Of a stretch of 64,000 nt of DNA, positions 39,605 to 48,483 are shown piece after piece (the stretch's first letter is position 1; each line of letters opens with the position of its first letter). The notes under the pieces are model-generated. The model did no database searches, was not told where the DNA came from, and was given only the letters and a program-made list of their open reading frames with translations. Location of the stretch: the NCBI RefSeq assembly GCF_007827815.1, contig NZ_VITH01000004.1, positions 186,001 through 250,000 on the forward strand, written 5' to 3'. This DNA comes from Azospirillum brasilense (lineage in GTDB: Bacteria; Pseudomonadota; Alphaproteobacteria; Azospirillales; Azospirillaceae). A program made the translations under genes and the position numbers.

Positions 39605-41095
39605 TCACAGCGGGCTGATCGTGCCGGTCCACATGAGCCAGGCGGCGAGGACGGCGAGGACGGCGATGACCGCCGCGATGGCCACCTCCACGCCGGTGAA
39701 GGCGGGCTCCCCGTGCTCGCGTCGGGCCCGGACATAGACGAGAATTCCCGGCGCGAAGAGGACCGCGCACATCAGCAGGTACTGAAGGCCGGCCGCGTAG
39801 ACGAGCCAGAGGCCGTAGGCCGTCGCCAAGGCACCGACGAGGATGCCCTTCGTCCGCGATTCGGCACCGTAGCCCTCGCCGGTCAGGGCCAGTTTCAACG
39901 CGTAGGCGCCGGACAGGACGTAGGGGGGAAGAATCGCGACCGAGGCGATGAAGTAGAAGAACTGGTACGCGCTGCGCGAAAAGAAGCTGAGCGCGAGGAA
40001 GAGCTGGATCAGGAGATTGGTCGCCCACAGCGCGTTCACGGGCGACCCGTTGGCGTTCTCCGCGGCGAACCATTTCGGGAAAGTCCCGTCGCGGCCGCAG
40101 GTGTAGGGGATCTCCGCGCACAGCAGCGTCCAGGAGAGGAAGGCGCCGCCGACCGAGATCACCAAGCCGATGTTGATCAGGGCGGCGCCCCACGGGCCGA
40201 CGAGGGACTCGAACACGCCCGCCATGGACGGCACCTTGAGGTCGGCGAGTTCGGGTTGCCGCAGGATGCCCGTCGCCAGCAGCGAGACCAGCACGTAGAT
40301 TCCCAACGCGCCGACAAAGCCGATCACGGTCGCCCGCCCGACGTCGGAGCGGCGGGCCGCGCGGGCGGAATAGACGCTGGCGCCCTCGATGCCAATGAAC
40401 ACCCACAGAGTCACCAGCATGGTGCTCTTCACCTGCTCCATGACCGAGCCGAGGCCGCCCGTGCCGGACCCGGCGCCGGTTCCCCAGAGATCCACCGTGA
40501 AGCGATCCCAATGGAAGCCGACGATGGCCACCAGGACGAACAGGAACAGCGGCACCAGCTTGGCGATCGAGGTGACGACGTTCACGAAGGCCGCCTGTTT
40601 GATGCCGCTGAGCACGAGCGCGTGGATCAGCCACAGGCACAGCGACGCGCCGACGATGGACGGCAGGTTGTTGCCGTCGCCGAAGATGGGGAAAAAGTGG
40701 GACAGGGCCGAGAAGATGGCCACCGCGTAGGCCACGTTTCCAAGAAAGGCGCTCAGCCAATAACCCCAGGCGCTGTTGAAGCCGACGAACGGTCCGAAGC
40801 CGGCCTTGGCATAGGCATAGGGGCCTGCGTTCAGGTTCGGTTTGCGCACGGCCAGGTTTTGGTACACGAAGGCGAGCATCATCATGCCGATGCCGGTGAT
40901 CATCCAGCCGATCAGGATGGCGCCGGGCGACGCTCCCTTGGACATGTCCGATGGAAGATTGAAAACGCCGCCGCCGATCATCGAGCCGACAACGAGCGCA
41001 ACGAGTGGGAGCAAGGTCAGCTTGTCCGACTTCTGGGTCTGCGCCACGCCAGCGTTTTTCACCGACACGAGATCGTTCACGTCAGCCGTCGTCAT
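39605..41095 (-). CDS. arcD: Arginine:ornithine antiporter ArcD
   Basis: An APC-family inner-membrane exchanger that brings in arginine for ornithine and so feeds the deiminase pathway at no energy cost. 496 aa, about 12 membrane helices. The substrate loop of helix 1 is VVGSMIGGGVFNLP; AGPYAYAKAGFG, VFIGIEGASVYSARA and AEIPYTCGRDGTFPKWF are characteristic of basic amino-acid antiporters. It is the first gene of the set; no FNR/Anr box (TTGAT-N4-ATCAA) was seen upstream. Confidence 0.93.
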   Translation of the reverse strand: MTTADVNDLVSVKNAGVAQTQKSDKLTLLPLVALVVGSMIGGGVFNLPSDMSKGASPGAILIGWMITGIGMMMLAFVYQNLAVRKPNLNAGPYAYAKAGFGPFVGFNSAWGYWLSAFLGNVAYAVAIFSALSHFFPIFGDGNNLPSIVGASLCLWLIHALVLSGIKQAAFVNVVTSIAKLVPLFLFVLVAIVGFHWDRFTVDLWGTGAGSGTGGLGSVMEQVKSTMLVTLWVFIGIEGASVYSARAARRSDVGRATVIGFVGALGIYVLVSLLATGILRQPELADLKVPSMAGVFESLVGPWGAALINIGLVISVGGAFLSWTLLCAEIPYTCGRDGTFPKWFAAENANGSPVNALWATNLLIQLFLALSFFSRSAYQFFYFIASVAILPPYVLSGAYALKLALTGEGYGAESRTKGILVGALATAYGLWLVYAAGLQYLLMCAVLFAPGILVYVRARREHGEPAFTGVEVAIAAVIAVLAVLAAWLMWTGTISPL

Positions 41096-41985
41096 CGCCG
41101 TCTCTCCGCTATCCTCGTCTCCCTGCCGTCAGGATTCCCTCCAATGAGGCGGGGCGATGAGGTGGGGCATCTTCCGCTCCAGCGTTCATTGGTCACATTC
41201 GTTGAATGCCGTTGAAGGAATGGGGACCAGGAACGGAAGTCCCAAGCTTGACGGATTGGCGAGCCGTTACATAAGTTCGATACGGTTTCCGCATCGCCAC
41301 TGCATCGGCTGCGGCGTTTCATAGGATCCTGGCAATACGGGAAGGGCCAAAGCCGCCCTGAAAATTGGCTGGTGTTACGGTATCTCGGCCAATGACTTTG
41401 ATCGAATTAGAGAAAAAGGCCTATGCGTGAAGGTGTTTATTTTGCGATTGCGAATTTGCATCTGCGAAGTAAATCTACTGCTTGGCTTCGCTTAAGACCC
41501 CGTGATTTTTTCTTTGACCGCCAAACTGCGATGAATCAGCCTTGCCGACAGAAAGCCGCCCCATTGGACCGCAGCGTTTCGGTGGTGAGCTGGACGGGCT
41601 CGACATCGTACGTCCTGAGCTGGTTGCGTGTCGGCGCACGCGGCCCGCTTGTCACACCGGCGCCGGGCGTACACCCGAGGCGCCTGAGCGCGCCGGCGGA
41701 CGGACGGCCAAAGTGTAGCCACCGTTCCGCGATGGCCTCGTCGCCGATCAGGATGCCGGGCGTCGCACGGATCAGTGCGACCTCGGTAGGCTCAGGTTGG
41801 AGCAACGGGACACCCAGACCGCCTCGCCGATGATCCCAGCGGGAAAACGGACACCGCGGTACGGGGTGGTGGACATGCCCAACACCCTGCCATGCCGGAC
41901 CGTTCACCACCAACCTGACAACACCCCGCTGGACGCCTCGAAAAACAGTAGCGCTGTCGGTGTTCCCGTGATTCCCTTGGTTTGA
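41096..41985. other. Long gap between arcD and the transposase remnant
   Basis: The arcD promoter should lie within the first ~300 bases. 41340-41530 is relatively AT-rich with no gene. On the minus strand, 41536 to about 41860 reads as a protein-like frame (LGVPLLQPEPTEVALIRA, GILIGDEAIAERWLHFGRP) ending at 41536, but its upstream part runs antisense through the transposase remnant. I cannot identify it; it may be another decayed gene of the island. Confidence 0.4.
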
Positions 41986-42600
41986 AGTGGGATCTGGAGG
42001 GAGCATGGCCAGATCATCGACGCCTCCATCGTGGAAGCGCCCCGGCAGCGGCTGACCCGGGAGGAGAAGCGCCAGATCCGTGACGGTGAGCCCCCTTACC
42101 CTGGCCGCCGGAAGGCGCGCCAGAAGGACACGCAGGCGCGCGTGGTGGAGGGGCTTCTGATCCTGGCGTTTGGCTACAAGTCGCACATCGCCATCGACTG
42201 CCGGTTCGGTCTGATCCGGCGCTTCATCGTCACCGGCGCGGCGCGGCACGACGGCGCGCAGTTGCCGGGCCGGCTCAACCCCGACGCCTTCGACAGCCGG
42301 GTGTGGGCGGACAGCGCCTACCGCTCGAAGGCCAACGAGGCGGCCATCGCGGCGGCGGGGCGCCGCAGCATGGTGCATTTCCACAAGCCGAAGGGCCGAC
42401 CGATGCCGGAGCCACACCAGCGTGCCAACCGTGCCCGCTCGGCGGTGCGCTCGGCCGTCGAGCACGTGTTCGCCGACCGGAAGGTGCGCATGGCGCTGTT
42501 CATCCGCACCATCGGCCTGGGTCGCGCGACGGTGAAGATCGGTCTCGCCACCCTCGCCTACAACTTCCGGCGTCTGATCGGCCTGAGGGGCGAACTGCGC
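41986..42600 (+). pseudogene. IS5-family transposase fragment, 5'-truncated
   Basis: About 205 codons read the C-terminal two thirds of an IS5-type DDE transposase: GQIIDASIVEAPRQRLTREE (first Asp region), FGYKSHIAIDCRFGLIRRF, RVWADSAYRSKANE (second Asp) and the Glu region RSAVEHVFADRKVRM, then AYNFRRLI. A TGA at 41983-41985 and loss of the N-terminal domain show it is dead. The central linker between QKDTQAR and FGYKSH also looks shortened. Terminal inverted repeats were not identified. Confidence 0.8.
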
Positions 42601-42745
42601 CCGGATAGCGACAAAACCGCCGCATATTTCCGCCTTTTCAGCCAAAATCCACAGTTCAGCCCCCCAAAGAACGCCGCCTTCCCGTCCGTGCGGCTCTTTC
42701 ATCGGCATCAACCCGCGCTCAGGAGCAGTCTATCGAGGTGTTCGG

Positions 42746-43072
42746 GTGATCGTCGGTCCCGACGGCCAGGACCTGACCGCCCGGCCGCGTGTCGACGAGG
42801 CGCTGGTCAAGGCGCTGGCCCGGGCGCATCGCTGGTGCCGGCGACTCGCCTCGGGGCAGGTGGCGTCGGTGTCGGATCTGGCCACCGAAGCCGGCCGCAC
42901 CAAGGCCTACATCCGCCAGATCCTGAGGCTGGCCTTTCTCGCCCCCGACCTCGTCGACGCCATCCTGCGCGGGGAGCAGCCGCGCCGCCTCACTCTGGCC
43001 ACGATGCTGGAAACCGACATCCCGCTGGCCTGGAACGAGCAGCGCCGGCTCCTCGGCTTCCCTTCCCGCTGA
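42746..43072 (+). pseudogene. C-terminal tail of a serine recombinase
   Basis: 108 codons match the end of large serine recombinases or resolvase-like proteins: ALVKALARAHRW, an HTH in SVSDLATEAGRTKAYIRQILRLAFLAPDLVDAIL, and the closing PLAWNEQRRLLGF. The catalytic N-terminal domain is absent. The frame can be read back to about 42690 without a start. A GTG at 42746 could make it a free DNA-binding protein, but a remnant is more likely. Confidence 0.7.
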
Positions 43073-43089
43073 TCATATCCCGATCCGGG

Positions 43090-43126
43090 AAAGAGCGCGG
43101 CGTCCCCTCGGGGCGCCGCGCTCTTT
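43090..43126 (+). terminator. Terminator after the recombinase tail
   Basis: A perfect 13-base inverted repeat (43090-43102, 43114-43126) with an 11-base loop and a TTT end, 17 bases past the stop: the original terminator of the recombinase gene. Confidence 0.85.
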
Positions 43127-43436
43127 CGTCAGGGCCACTCACCCAACCTTGGGCAGCGCTGTCGGGCGATCGTGGTCTTGGCGGAAACGCGACAGTTCCG
43201 GTCATGCGCGGAGTTTTCCCGAACCGGGAGACAGCGCCACGGCAGGCGAGTAACCTTTCGCGCCCGAAAGGGAAGTCGGTTACGGACCGGCGGAGAAAAA
43301 CGGGCACAGACCGGCCAAACAGCGCGGCTTATGGCCCATTACAGGGTCGATGTCTGGGGAAGTATAAGGCTAACCGCCCGGAAGTACGGCGGTATCTCAC
43401 TTCTGCTGACGCCACAGAAAAGTCAGCAGGAAAAAC
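43127..43436. other. Non-coding stretch between island and tRNA-Ser
   Basis: No gene. It has a weak GTAACC / GGTTAC repeat (43250-43255, 43278-43283) with an inner CCTTTC / GAAAGG, and an 8-base repeat (43403-43410, 43422-43429) just past the tRNA 3' end that may end its transcript. Confidence 0.45.
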
Positions 43437-43527
43437 TGGCGGAGGGAGAGGGATTCGAACCCTCGATACCCTTTTGGGGTATACACACTTTCCAGGCGTG
43501 CGCCTTCGACCACTCGGCCACCCCTCC
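43437..43527 (-). tRNA. tRNA-Ser (anticodon GGA)
   Basis: On the minus strand a full cloverleaf can be read. The acceptor stem GGAGGGG pairs with TCCCTCC (one G-U), then come the D-arm with GTGGCCGAGTGG, an anticodon loop CTGGAAA giving GGA, a long class II variable arm and the T-arm GAGGG-TTCGAAT-CCCTC. Discriminator G and an encoded CCA end at 43437. It reads UCC and UCU serine codons. Its 3' end faces the decayed island to the left. Confidence 0.96.
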
Positions 43528-43660
43528 GCAGAGGCCGCGTTTATATCCAGCCCGAAGGCGGTGCGCAAGCCCCTGAAATCACTTTTTGGAAAAATCTTGC
43601 ACCGCCTTATGGATGATCCGCCGGGCGGAGCGAAACCTCCCCTCTCAGCCGAGACCGCAC

Positions 43661-44464
43661 TCAGCCGAGACTGCGGACCAGATCGGCCACCGTACGGCAC
43701 AGCAGATCGATGTCCTGGTTGCGCGACAGGCGATGGTCGCCGTCCTTCACCAACGTCACCCGCACGTCCGCGCTGCTCAGACGGTCGGCGAGCGTCAGGC
43801 TGACCTGCCAGGGCACGTCGGGATCGGCCATGCCATGCAGCAGGCGCACCGGCTTGTCGAAGGCGATCGGCTGGCGCAGCAGCAGGTGGTCGCGCCCGTC
43901 CTCGATCAGGGCGCGGGTGATCGGCTGCGGCTCCGGCCCGTAGTCGGAGGGGCGCAGCCAGCGGCCCGTCTCCAGGATCTCGCGGCGGACGGACTCGTCG
44001 AAGAGGTCCCACATCAGGTCCTCGGTGAAGTCCGGGGCGGCGGCGATGCCGACCAGACCGGCCACCCGCTCCGGGCGGCGCAGCGCGGTCAGCAGCATCA
44101 TCCAGCCGCCCATCGAGGAGCCGACGAGGATCTGCGGCCCCACCGTGACGCGGTCCAGGACGGCCAGCGCGTCGTCGGCCCACAGCCCGATGGTGCCCTC
44201 GTCGAACCGCCCGCTGGAGGCGCCGTGGCCCTGGTAGTCGAAGCGGGTGAAGGACAGCCCCTCGCCCGCCGCCCATTCCTCCAGGGCGAGCGCCTTGGTG
44301 CCGGTCATGTCCGACATGAAGCCGCCGAGGAACATCACGCCGGGGGCCAGACCTTCCGGGTCGCGCCCGGGGGTGTGACGATAGGCTATGGTCGCGGCGC
44401 CGCGCTTCAGGCTATGGTGCGCGCCGCCCGGCGACGGGACGGGGCCGGCTGCGGGTTCGGTCAT
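43661..44464 (-). CDS. Alpha/beta hydrolase (ABHD10-like thioesterase type)
   Basis: 267 aa. Catalytic triad: Ser117 in VGSSMGGW, Asp214 (or Asp216) in HGMADPDVPW and His244 in KDGDHRLS. The opening IAYRHTPG and FLGGFMSDMTGTKA resemble ABHD10-like depalmitoylase/thioesterase proteins of alphaproteobacteria and mitochondria. The substrate is unknown. The ATG at 44464 has AGAGG upstream; the frame runs on far upstream as a shadow of the glycosyltransferase gene, so the start is set by family length. It is divergent from that gene with 42 bases between. Confidence 0.85.
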   Translation of the reverse strand: MTEPAAGPVPSPGGAHHSLKRGAATIAYRHTPGRDPEGLAPGVMFLGGFMSDMTGTKALALEEWAAGEGLSFTRFDYQGHGASSGRFDEGTIGLWADDALAVLDRVTVGPQILVGSSMGGWMMLLTALRRPERVAGLVGIAAAPDFTEDLMWDLFDESVRREILETGRWLRPSDYGPEPQPITRALIEDGRDHLLLRQPIAFDKPVRLLHGMADPDVPWQVSLTLADRLSSADVRVTLVKDGDHRLSRNQDIDLLCRTVADLVRSLG

Positions 44465-44506
44465 TTCGGACACCTCTGTGGGCCAGGACTTTAGGAATCT
44501 GTGACT

Positions 44507-45763
44507 ATGGACGTCGAATCCCAGCTTAGCACCGGCGAGGACCCGCGCAACCCGGCCGACGCCTTCGCGAAGGGCGCCTTCGCGGCCGCCGGACGCCGGC
44601 CCGTCGTTCTCCAGGTGCTGCCGGCGCTGGTCACCGGCGGGGCCGAGCGCGGCTGCATCGACGTGGCGCTGGCGCTGGCCCAGGCCGGCGCGCTGCCGCT
44701 GGTGGCGTCCGAAGGCGGGCCGATGGCCGCGGAGCTGGACCGCGCCGGCATCCGCCACATCACCCTGCCGCTGGCCTCCAAGAACCCGCTGGTTATCCGC
44801 CGCAACGCGCGCAAGCTGGAGGCGATCATCCGGGAGAACGGCGTGGACATCGTGCACGCCCGCTCTCGCGCCCCGGCCTGGAGCGCCTGGCTGGCCTGCC
44901 AGGCGACCGGCGCGCGCTACATGACCACCTTCCACGCCCCGTACAATTACAAGAACGGGCTGAAGCGCTGGTACAATTCGGTGATGGCGCGGGGCGAGCG
45001 GATCATCGCCATCTCCGGCTTCATCCGCCGCCACATCCTGGAGAATTACGCGGTCGATCCGGCGGTGATCCGCACCATCCACCGCGGCATCGACCCGCTG
45101 TCCTTCGCGCCGGAACGGGTCAGCCCCGCCCGCATGATCCAGCTCGCCCAGAAATGGCGGCTGCCCGACGACAAGCCGGTGATCCTGCTGCCCGGCCGCC
45201 TGACCCGCTGGAAGGGCCAGACGGTGCTGATCGACGCGCTGGCGAAGCTGGGGCGCAAGGACGTCTGCGCGCTGCTCGTCGGGTCCGACCAGGGCCGCAC
45301 CGGCTACCGGCAGGAGCTGGAGGAGCAGGTGCGCCGCGCCGGCCTGGAAGGCGTCGTCACGATGACCGACCATTGCAACGACATGGCCGCCGCCTACCGG
45401 CTGTCGACCGTCGTCGTCTCCGCCTCGCAGGAGCCGGAAGCCTTCGGGCGGGTGATCGTCGAAGCGCAGGCCATGGGCCGCCCGGTGATCGTCTCCGCCA
45501 TCGGCGCCTACCAGGAGACGGTGATTCCCGGCGAGACCGCCTGGGTGGTGCCGCCCGCCGATCCCGACGCGCTGGCCAAGGCGCTGGACGAGGCGCTGTC
45601 CCTGACGACGGAGCAGCGCGACGCCATCGGCGCCCGCGCCCGCGCCTTCGTCGCCGAGCGCTACACCAAGCAGCGCATGTGCGCCGACACGCTGGCCGTC
45701 TACGCGGAGCTTCTCGCCGAGCCCAAACACGCTGGGCCCGGGCGCGGCCCGCAAGGCCGCTGA
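44507..45763 (+). CDS. GT4-type glycosyltransferase
   Basis: 418 aa with the GT-B fold. The N-terminal domain starts VLQVLPALVTGGAERG, typical of retaining GT4 enzymes; the C-terminal domain has LPGRLTRWKGQTVLIDAL and the nucleotide-sugar site SQEPEAFGRVIVEAQAMGRPVI, with the EAFG...E signature. It probably adds a sugar to lipopolysaccharide or another surface glycan on the inner face of the membrane. A GTG at 44501 is an alternative start closer to the AGGA. A HAD phosphatase follows after 42 bases. Confidence 0.88.
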   Translation: MDVESQLSTGEDPRNPADAFAKGAFAAAGRRPVVLQVLPALVTGGAERGCIDVALALAQAGALPLVASEGGPMAAELDRAGIRHITLPLASKNPLVIRRNARKLEAIIRENGVDIVHARSRAPAWSAWLACQATGARYMTTFHAPYNYKNGLKRWYNSVMARGERIIAISGFIRRHILENYAVDPAVIRTIHRGIDPLSFAPERVSPARMIQLAQKWRLPDDKPVILLPGRLTRWKGQTVLIDALAKLGRKDVCALLVGSDQGRTGYRQELEEQVRRAGLEGVVTMTDHCNDMAAAYRLSTVVVSASQEPEAFGRVIVEAQAMGRPVIVSAIGAYQETVIPGETAWVVPPADPDALAKALDEALSLTTEQRDAIGARARAFVAERYTKQRMCADTLAVYAELLAEPKHAGPGRGPQGR

Positions 45764-45805
45764 GCCGCCGCCCCGCCTTCCCCGCCCGACACACCACCGG
45801 ACCCC

Positions 45806-46681
45806 ATGACCGACATCGTCCAGCTTTCCGGCATCGCCCCCGTCATCGACCGTTACGACGGGGTCATCCTCGACCTGTGGGGCGTCCTGCACGACGGCGA
45901 GCGGCCCTATCCCGGCGTGCCGGAGTGTCTGGACCGGCTGCGCGCGGCGGGCAAGGTGATCTGTCTGCTGTCCAACGCGCCGCGCCGCACCGGCGGCGCC
46001 ATCGCCAAGCTGGAGGGCATGGGGATCGGGCGCGAGCGCTATCACCACGTCATGACCTCGGGCGAGGCCACCTACGAGGCGCTGCGCGACCGCGAGGACC
46101 CGTGGCACGCGGCACTGGGCCGGCGGCTGCACCACATCGGCCCGGACCGCGACATGGACGTGTATGAGGGGCTGGACTACACGCCCGTCGCGTCGCCGGA
46201 CGAGGCCGATTTCGTGGTGAACACCGGCATCGTCGATTTCGGGGAATCGCTGGCGGTCTACGAGCCGGCGCTGGAGGCCTGCCGCCGCCGCAACCTGCCG
46301 ATGGTCTGCGCCAACCCCGACCTGATCGTGATGGTCGGCGAGCAGATGGTCATCTGCGCCGGCACGCTGGCCCAGCGCTACGAGGAGATGGGCGGCGACG
46401 TGTTCTGGCACGGCAAGCCGCACGCCCCGGTCTACGACCGCTGCCTGTCGCTGATGGGCGTCGAGGACAAGCGGCGCATCCTGGCGGTGGGCGACAGCCT
46501 GCGCACCGACGTGGCCGGGGCCAACGCCGCCGGGATCGACGTGGCGCTGGTCACCTTCGGCATCCATCGGGAAGAGCTGGGCGGCGCCTGGGGCGATGCC
46601 GTCGACCCGGCCAAGCTGGCCGCGGCGGCCGCCGCGTCCGGCCACCGGCCGACCTACGCCCTCCCCAGCCTGCGCTGGTGA
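45806..46681 (+). CDS. HAD-superfamily hydrolase, TIGR01459 type
   Basis: 291 aa with motif I as DLWGVLHDG (one Asp replaced by Trp-Gly spacing typical of the class IIA group), motif II in LLSNAPRR, the cap, the Lys in FWHGKPHAPVYD and motif IV GDSLRTDVAGANAAG. This group is found mainly in alphaproteobacteria and its substrate is unknown. It is co-directional with the glycosyltransferase upstream, so a sugar-phosphate substrate is possible. Confidence 0.88.
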   Translation: MTDIVQLSGIAPVIDRYDGVILDLWGVLHDGERPYPGVPECLDRLRAAGKVICLLSNAPRRTGGAIAKLEGMGIGRERYHHVMTSGEATYEALRDREDPWHAALGRRLHHIGPDRDMDVYEGLDYTPVASPDEADFVVNTGIVDFGESLAVYEPALEACRRRNLPMVCANPDLIVMVGEQMVICAGTLAQRYEEMGGDVFWHGKPHAPVYDRCLSLMGVEDKRRILAVGDSLRTDVAGANAAGIDVALVTFGIHREELGGAWGDAVDPAKLAAAAAASGHRPTYALPSLRW

Positions 46682-46705
46682 GCGGGGGCGAGCGCCACCC
46701 GCCTC

Positions 46706-47026
46706 TCAGTCGAAGGGCGGGATCGCGTCGTCCATCGCCTTGCGCAGGATGCTGGACGGTCCGTCCTCGGAAAAACCGCGGCTTCCGATGGCGTTGCGGA
46801 AATAGCTGACAATGAAGACGCGGATGGAGGCGGTCAGGTTCGCTTCGCCGCGCCTTTGATCAATCTGCGTGCAGATGTCGTTGAGCGACAGCCCCTCACG
46901 TTCGCAGATTTCCTTCAAGGAGTCCCAAATATAGGGCTCCATCCGAAGACTGGTGCGTCGGCCGGAAACCTTGACGTTGCGACAGACCAGGACCGGCCCT
47001 TCCTTGTTCCCCTGTCTGCCCGCCAT
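46706..47026 (-). CDS. Ribbon-helix-helix domain protein (RHH_4 type)
   Basis: 106 aa from the ATG at 47026. It carries the family pattern CRNVKVSGRRTSLRMEPYIW ... EICEREGLSLNDICTQIDQRR, a short beta strand and two helices that bind DNA as a dimer, then a C-terminal helix (IRVFIVSYFRNAI). Alphaproteobacterial members are mostly uncharacterised regulators. An ATG at 47086 would add 20 basic residues; neither start has a clear ribosome-binding site. Confidence 0.8.
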   Translation of the reverse strand: MAGRQGNKEGPVLVCRNVKVSGRRTSLRMEPYIWDSLKEICEREGLSLNDICTQIDQRRGEANLTASIRVFIVSYFRNAIGSRGFSEDGPSSILRKAMDDAIPPFD

Positions 47027-47296
47027 ATCGTTGCCCTGGTCCCCTGCCGTTGCGGAAAGGCGCTCGCGTTTCCGGCGAATATACATTCACTTGTATGATG
47101 ATATTGCAAGCGGCGTGTGGGCACAAAGCCAATTTCGACCGGGGGTCGCGATCCCGGTTCGGGGTTCACCGTTCCCGCCATCGCGCGCGGCGCCGGCCGG
47201 GGCAAAAGCCGCTTCCCTTCGTCGCCGGCTTCGCTGTACCAGTGCCTGGACGAACCGGCACAAGCAGTGGTGGTCACTTCCGGTGGAGAACGAGCG

Positions 47297-48475
47297 ATGG
47301 TACGACCGGCGGCATGGGGGATCGCGGCGACGCTGATGGTCGGGCTGGCGCCCGTGTTGGCTCCCGTTCCGGCCGCCCGCGCGTCCGACCCGCCGATCGA
47401 CCGCATCCGCGCCGAGGTGTCGCGCCTCGTCCCGCCGCTCTGGACCGTCGAGGACGTGACGGCGGAGCCGGTTCCCGCCCCGGCCCCGGACGGCAAGTCC
47501 CTCGACGGTAAAGCCCTCGACGGCAAGACCGCCGCGAAATCCGCCGACTCGCGCGCCGCCGTCCGCATCGCGGCCAAGCTGCGGCTCGCCCAGCCGACCT
47601 ACGCGGTGGAAAGCCGCGACGGCGCCGTGACCTTCATCCGCCCCGTCGCCGAGGCCGGGCTGGAGAAGACGCTCGCCGCCACCGCGCTCGCCACGCTCGG
47701 CCCCAACGGCTGGAGCGCGCGCATCGAGCTGCGCAACCCGGAGGTGCTGGAGGGCATCGGCCAGCCGCTGGAGGAGCTTCCCGGCCGCCCGGTGCTGGCC
47801 GGCTCCGCCGAGGCCAACCGCCTGCGCGAGCAGATCGCCCGCGACGCCGAGGCCCGCGGCGCCGAAGAGGACGCCCGCCGCCGCCGCGAGGAGGATCTGC
47901 TCGCCCGGCAGGCCGCCGCGACCAAGGTCGAGGAGGAGCGCGCCGCCGCCGAACGGCGGCAGGAGGAGGCGCGCGCCGCGCGGATCGCCGAGCTGCGCGC
48001 CCGGATCGCCGGCCCCGACCGCCCGGCGCGGATCGCCGCCTTCGAAGCCGCGCTGGGCGGCAACGACCCGTCGCTGCGCCAGATCGCCCTGGAAGCGGCG
48101 CTGCAGAGCCGCGACCCGGTGCTGGGCAATCTGGCGCTGAAGGACTGGATCGCCCGCAGCAAGGCGGTGCCGGTGCAGCTCTACGCGACGAAGGAGGACC
48201 CGCATTCGGAAACGGTGCTGAACAACCTGGGTCCGCTGACGCTGGAGATCGATTCCGTCAATCCGGTCAACGGCGCGTTCGCCGGGCGGCTGGGCGCCCC
48301 CGGCTACAGCATCGCCAAGCCCTCCGCCGCCATTGGCGCGCTGGCCCAGACCACCCTGACGGTGAACGCCTACGGCTGCGCCCTGTCGCTGCGCCTGACC
48401 GAGCAGCAGACCCTGGACGGGCTGTTCCGCTGCCAGACCCTGCCCGCGCTCGTCGCCCGCGTCGTCGTGGATTGA
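47297..48475 (+). CDS. Exported coiled-coil protein, unknown function
   Basis: 392 aa with a signal peptide (GIAATLMVGLAPVLAPVPAARA). After a DGKSLDGKALDGKT repeat comes a mixed domain (IAAKLRLAQPTYAVESRDG), then a charged Glu/Arg/Ala coiled coil at about 175-230, and a C-terminal beta-rich domain with two cysteines (YGCALSLRL, FRCQTLPALV). No family is recognised. The ATG at 47297 follows GGAG at nine bases. It lies 8 bases before an exported SH3-type gene, so both probably act together in the periplasm. Confidence 0.65.
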   Translation: MVRPAAWGIAATLMVGLAPVLAPVPAARASDPPIDRIRAEVSRLVPPLWTVEDVTAEPVPAPAPDGKSLDGKALDGKTAAKSADSRAAVRIAAKLRLAQPTYAVESRDGAVTFIRPVAEAGLEKTLAATALATLGPNGWSARIELRNPEVLEGIGQPLEELPGRPVLAGSAEANRLREQIARDAEARGAEEDARRRREEDLLARQAAATKVEEERAAAERRQEEARAARIAELRARIAGPDRPARIAAFEAALGGNDPSLRQIALEAALQSRDPVLGNLALKDWIARSKAVPVQLYATKEDPHSETVLNNLGPLTLEIDSVNPVNGAFAGRLGAPGYSIAKPSAAIGALAQTTLTVNAYGCALSLRLTEQQTLDGLFRCQTLPALVARVVVD

Positions 48476-48483
48476 GGCGGCGG

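Noticed and set aside
41096..41420. An FNR/Anr box for anaerobic control of the arc genes
   Set aside because: No TTGAT-N4-ATCAA site or close variant could be found; only half-site-like ATCAA strings.
41797..41985. A 62-codon plus-strand frame before the transposase fragment
   Set aside because: Its sequence does not resemble the missing N-terminus of an IS5 transposase or any other family.
43437..43460. An att-site duplicate of the tRNA-Ser 3' end near 41995
   Set aside because: Only an 8-base GGAGGGAG match is present, which is too short to support an attachment site.
43661..46645. The full 994-codon minus frame ending in the alpha/beta hydrolase
   Set aside because: Only the last 267 residues have protein-like sequence; the rest mirrors the glycosyltransferase and HAD genes.
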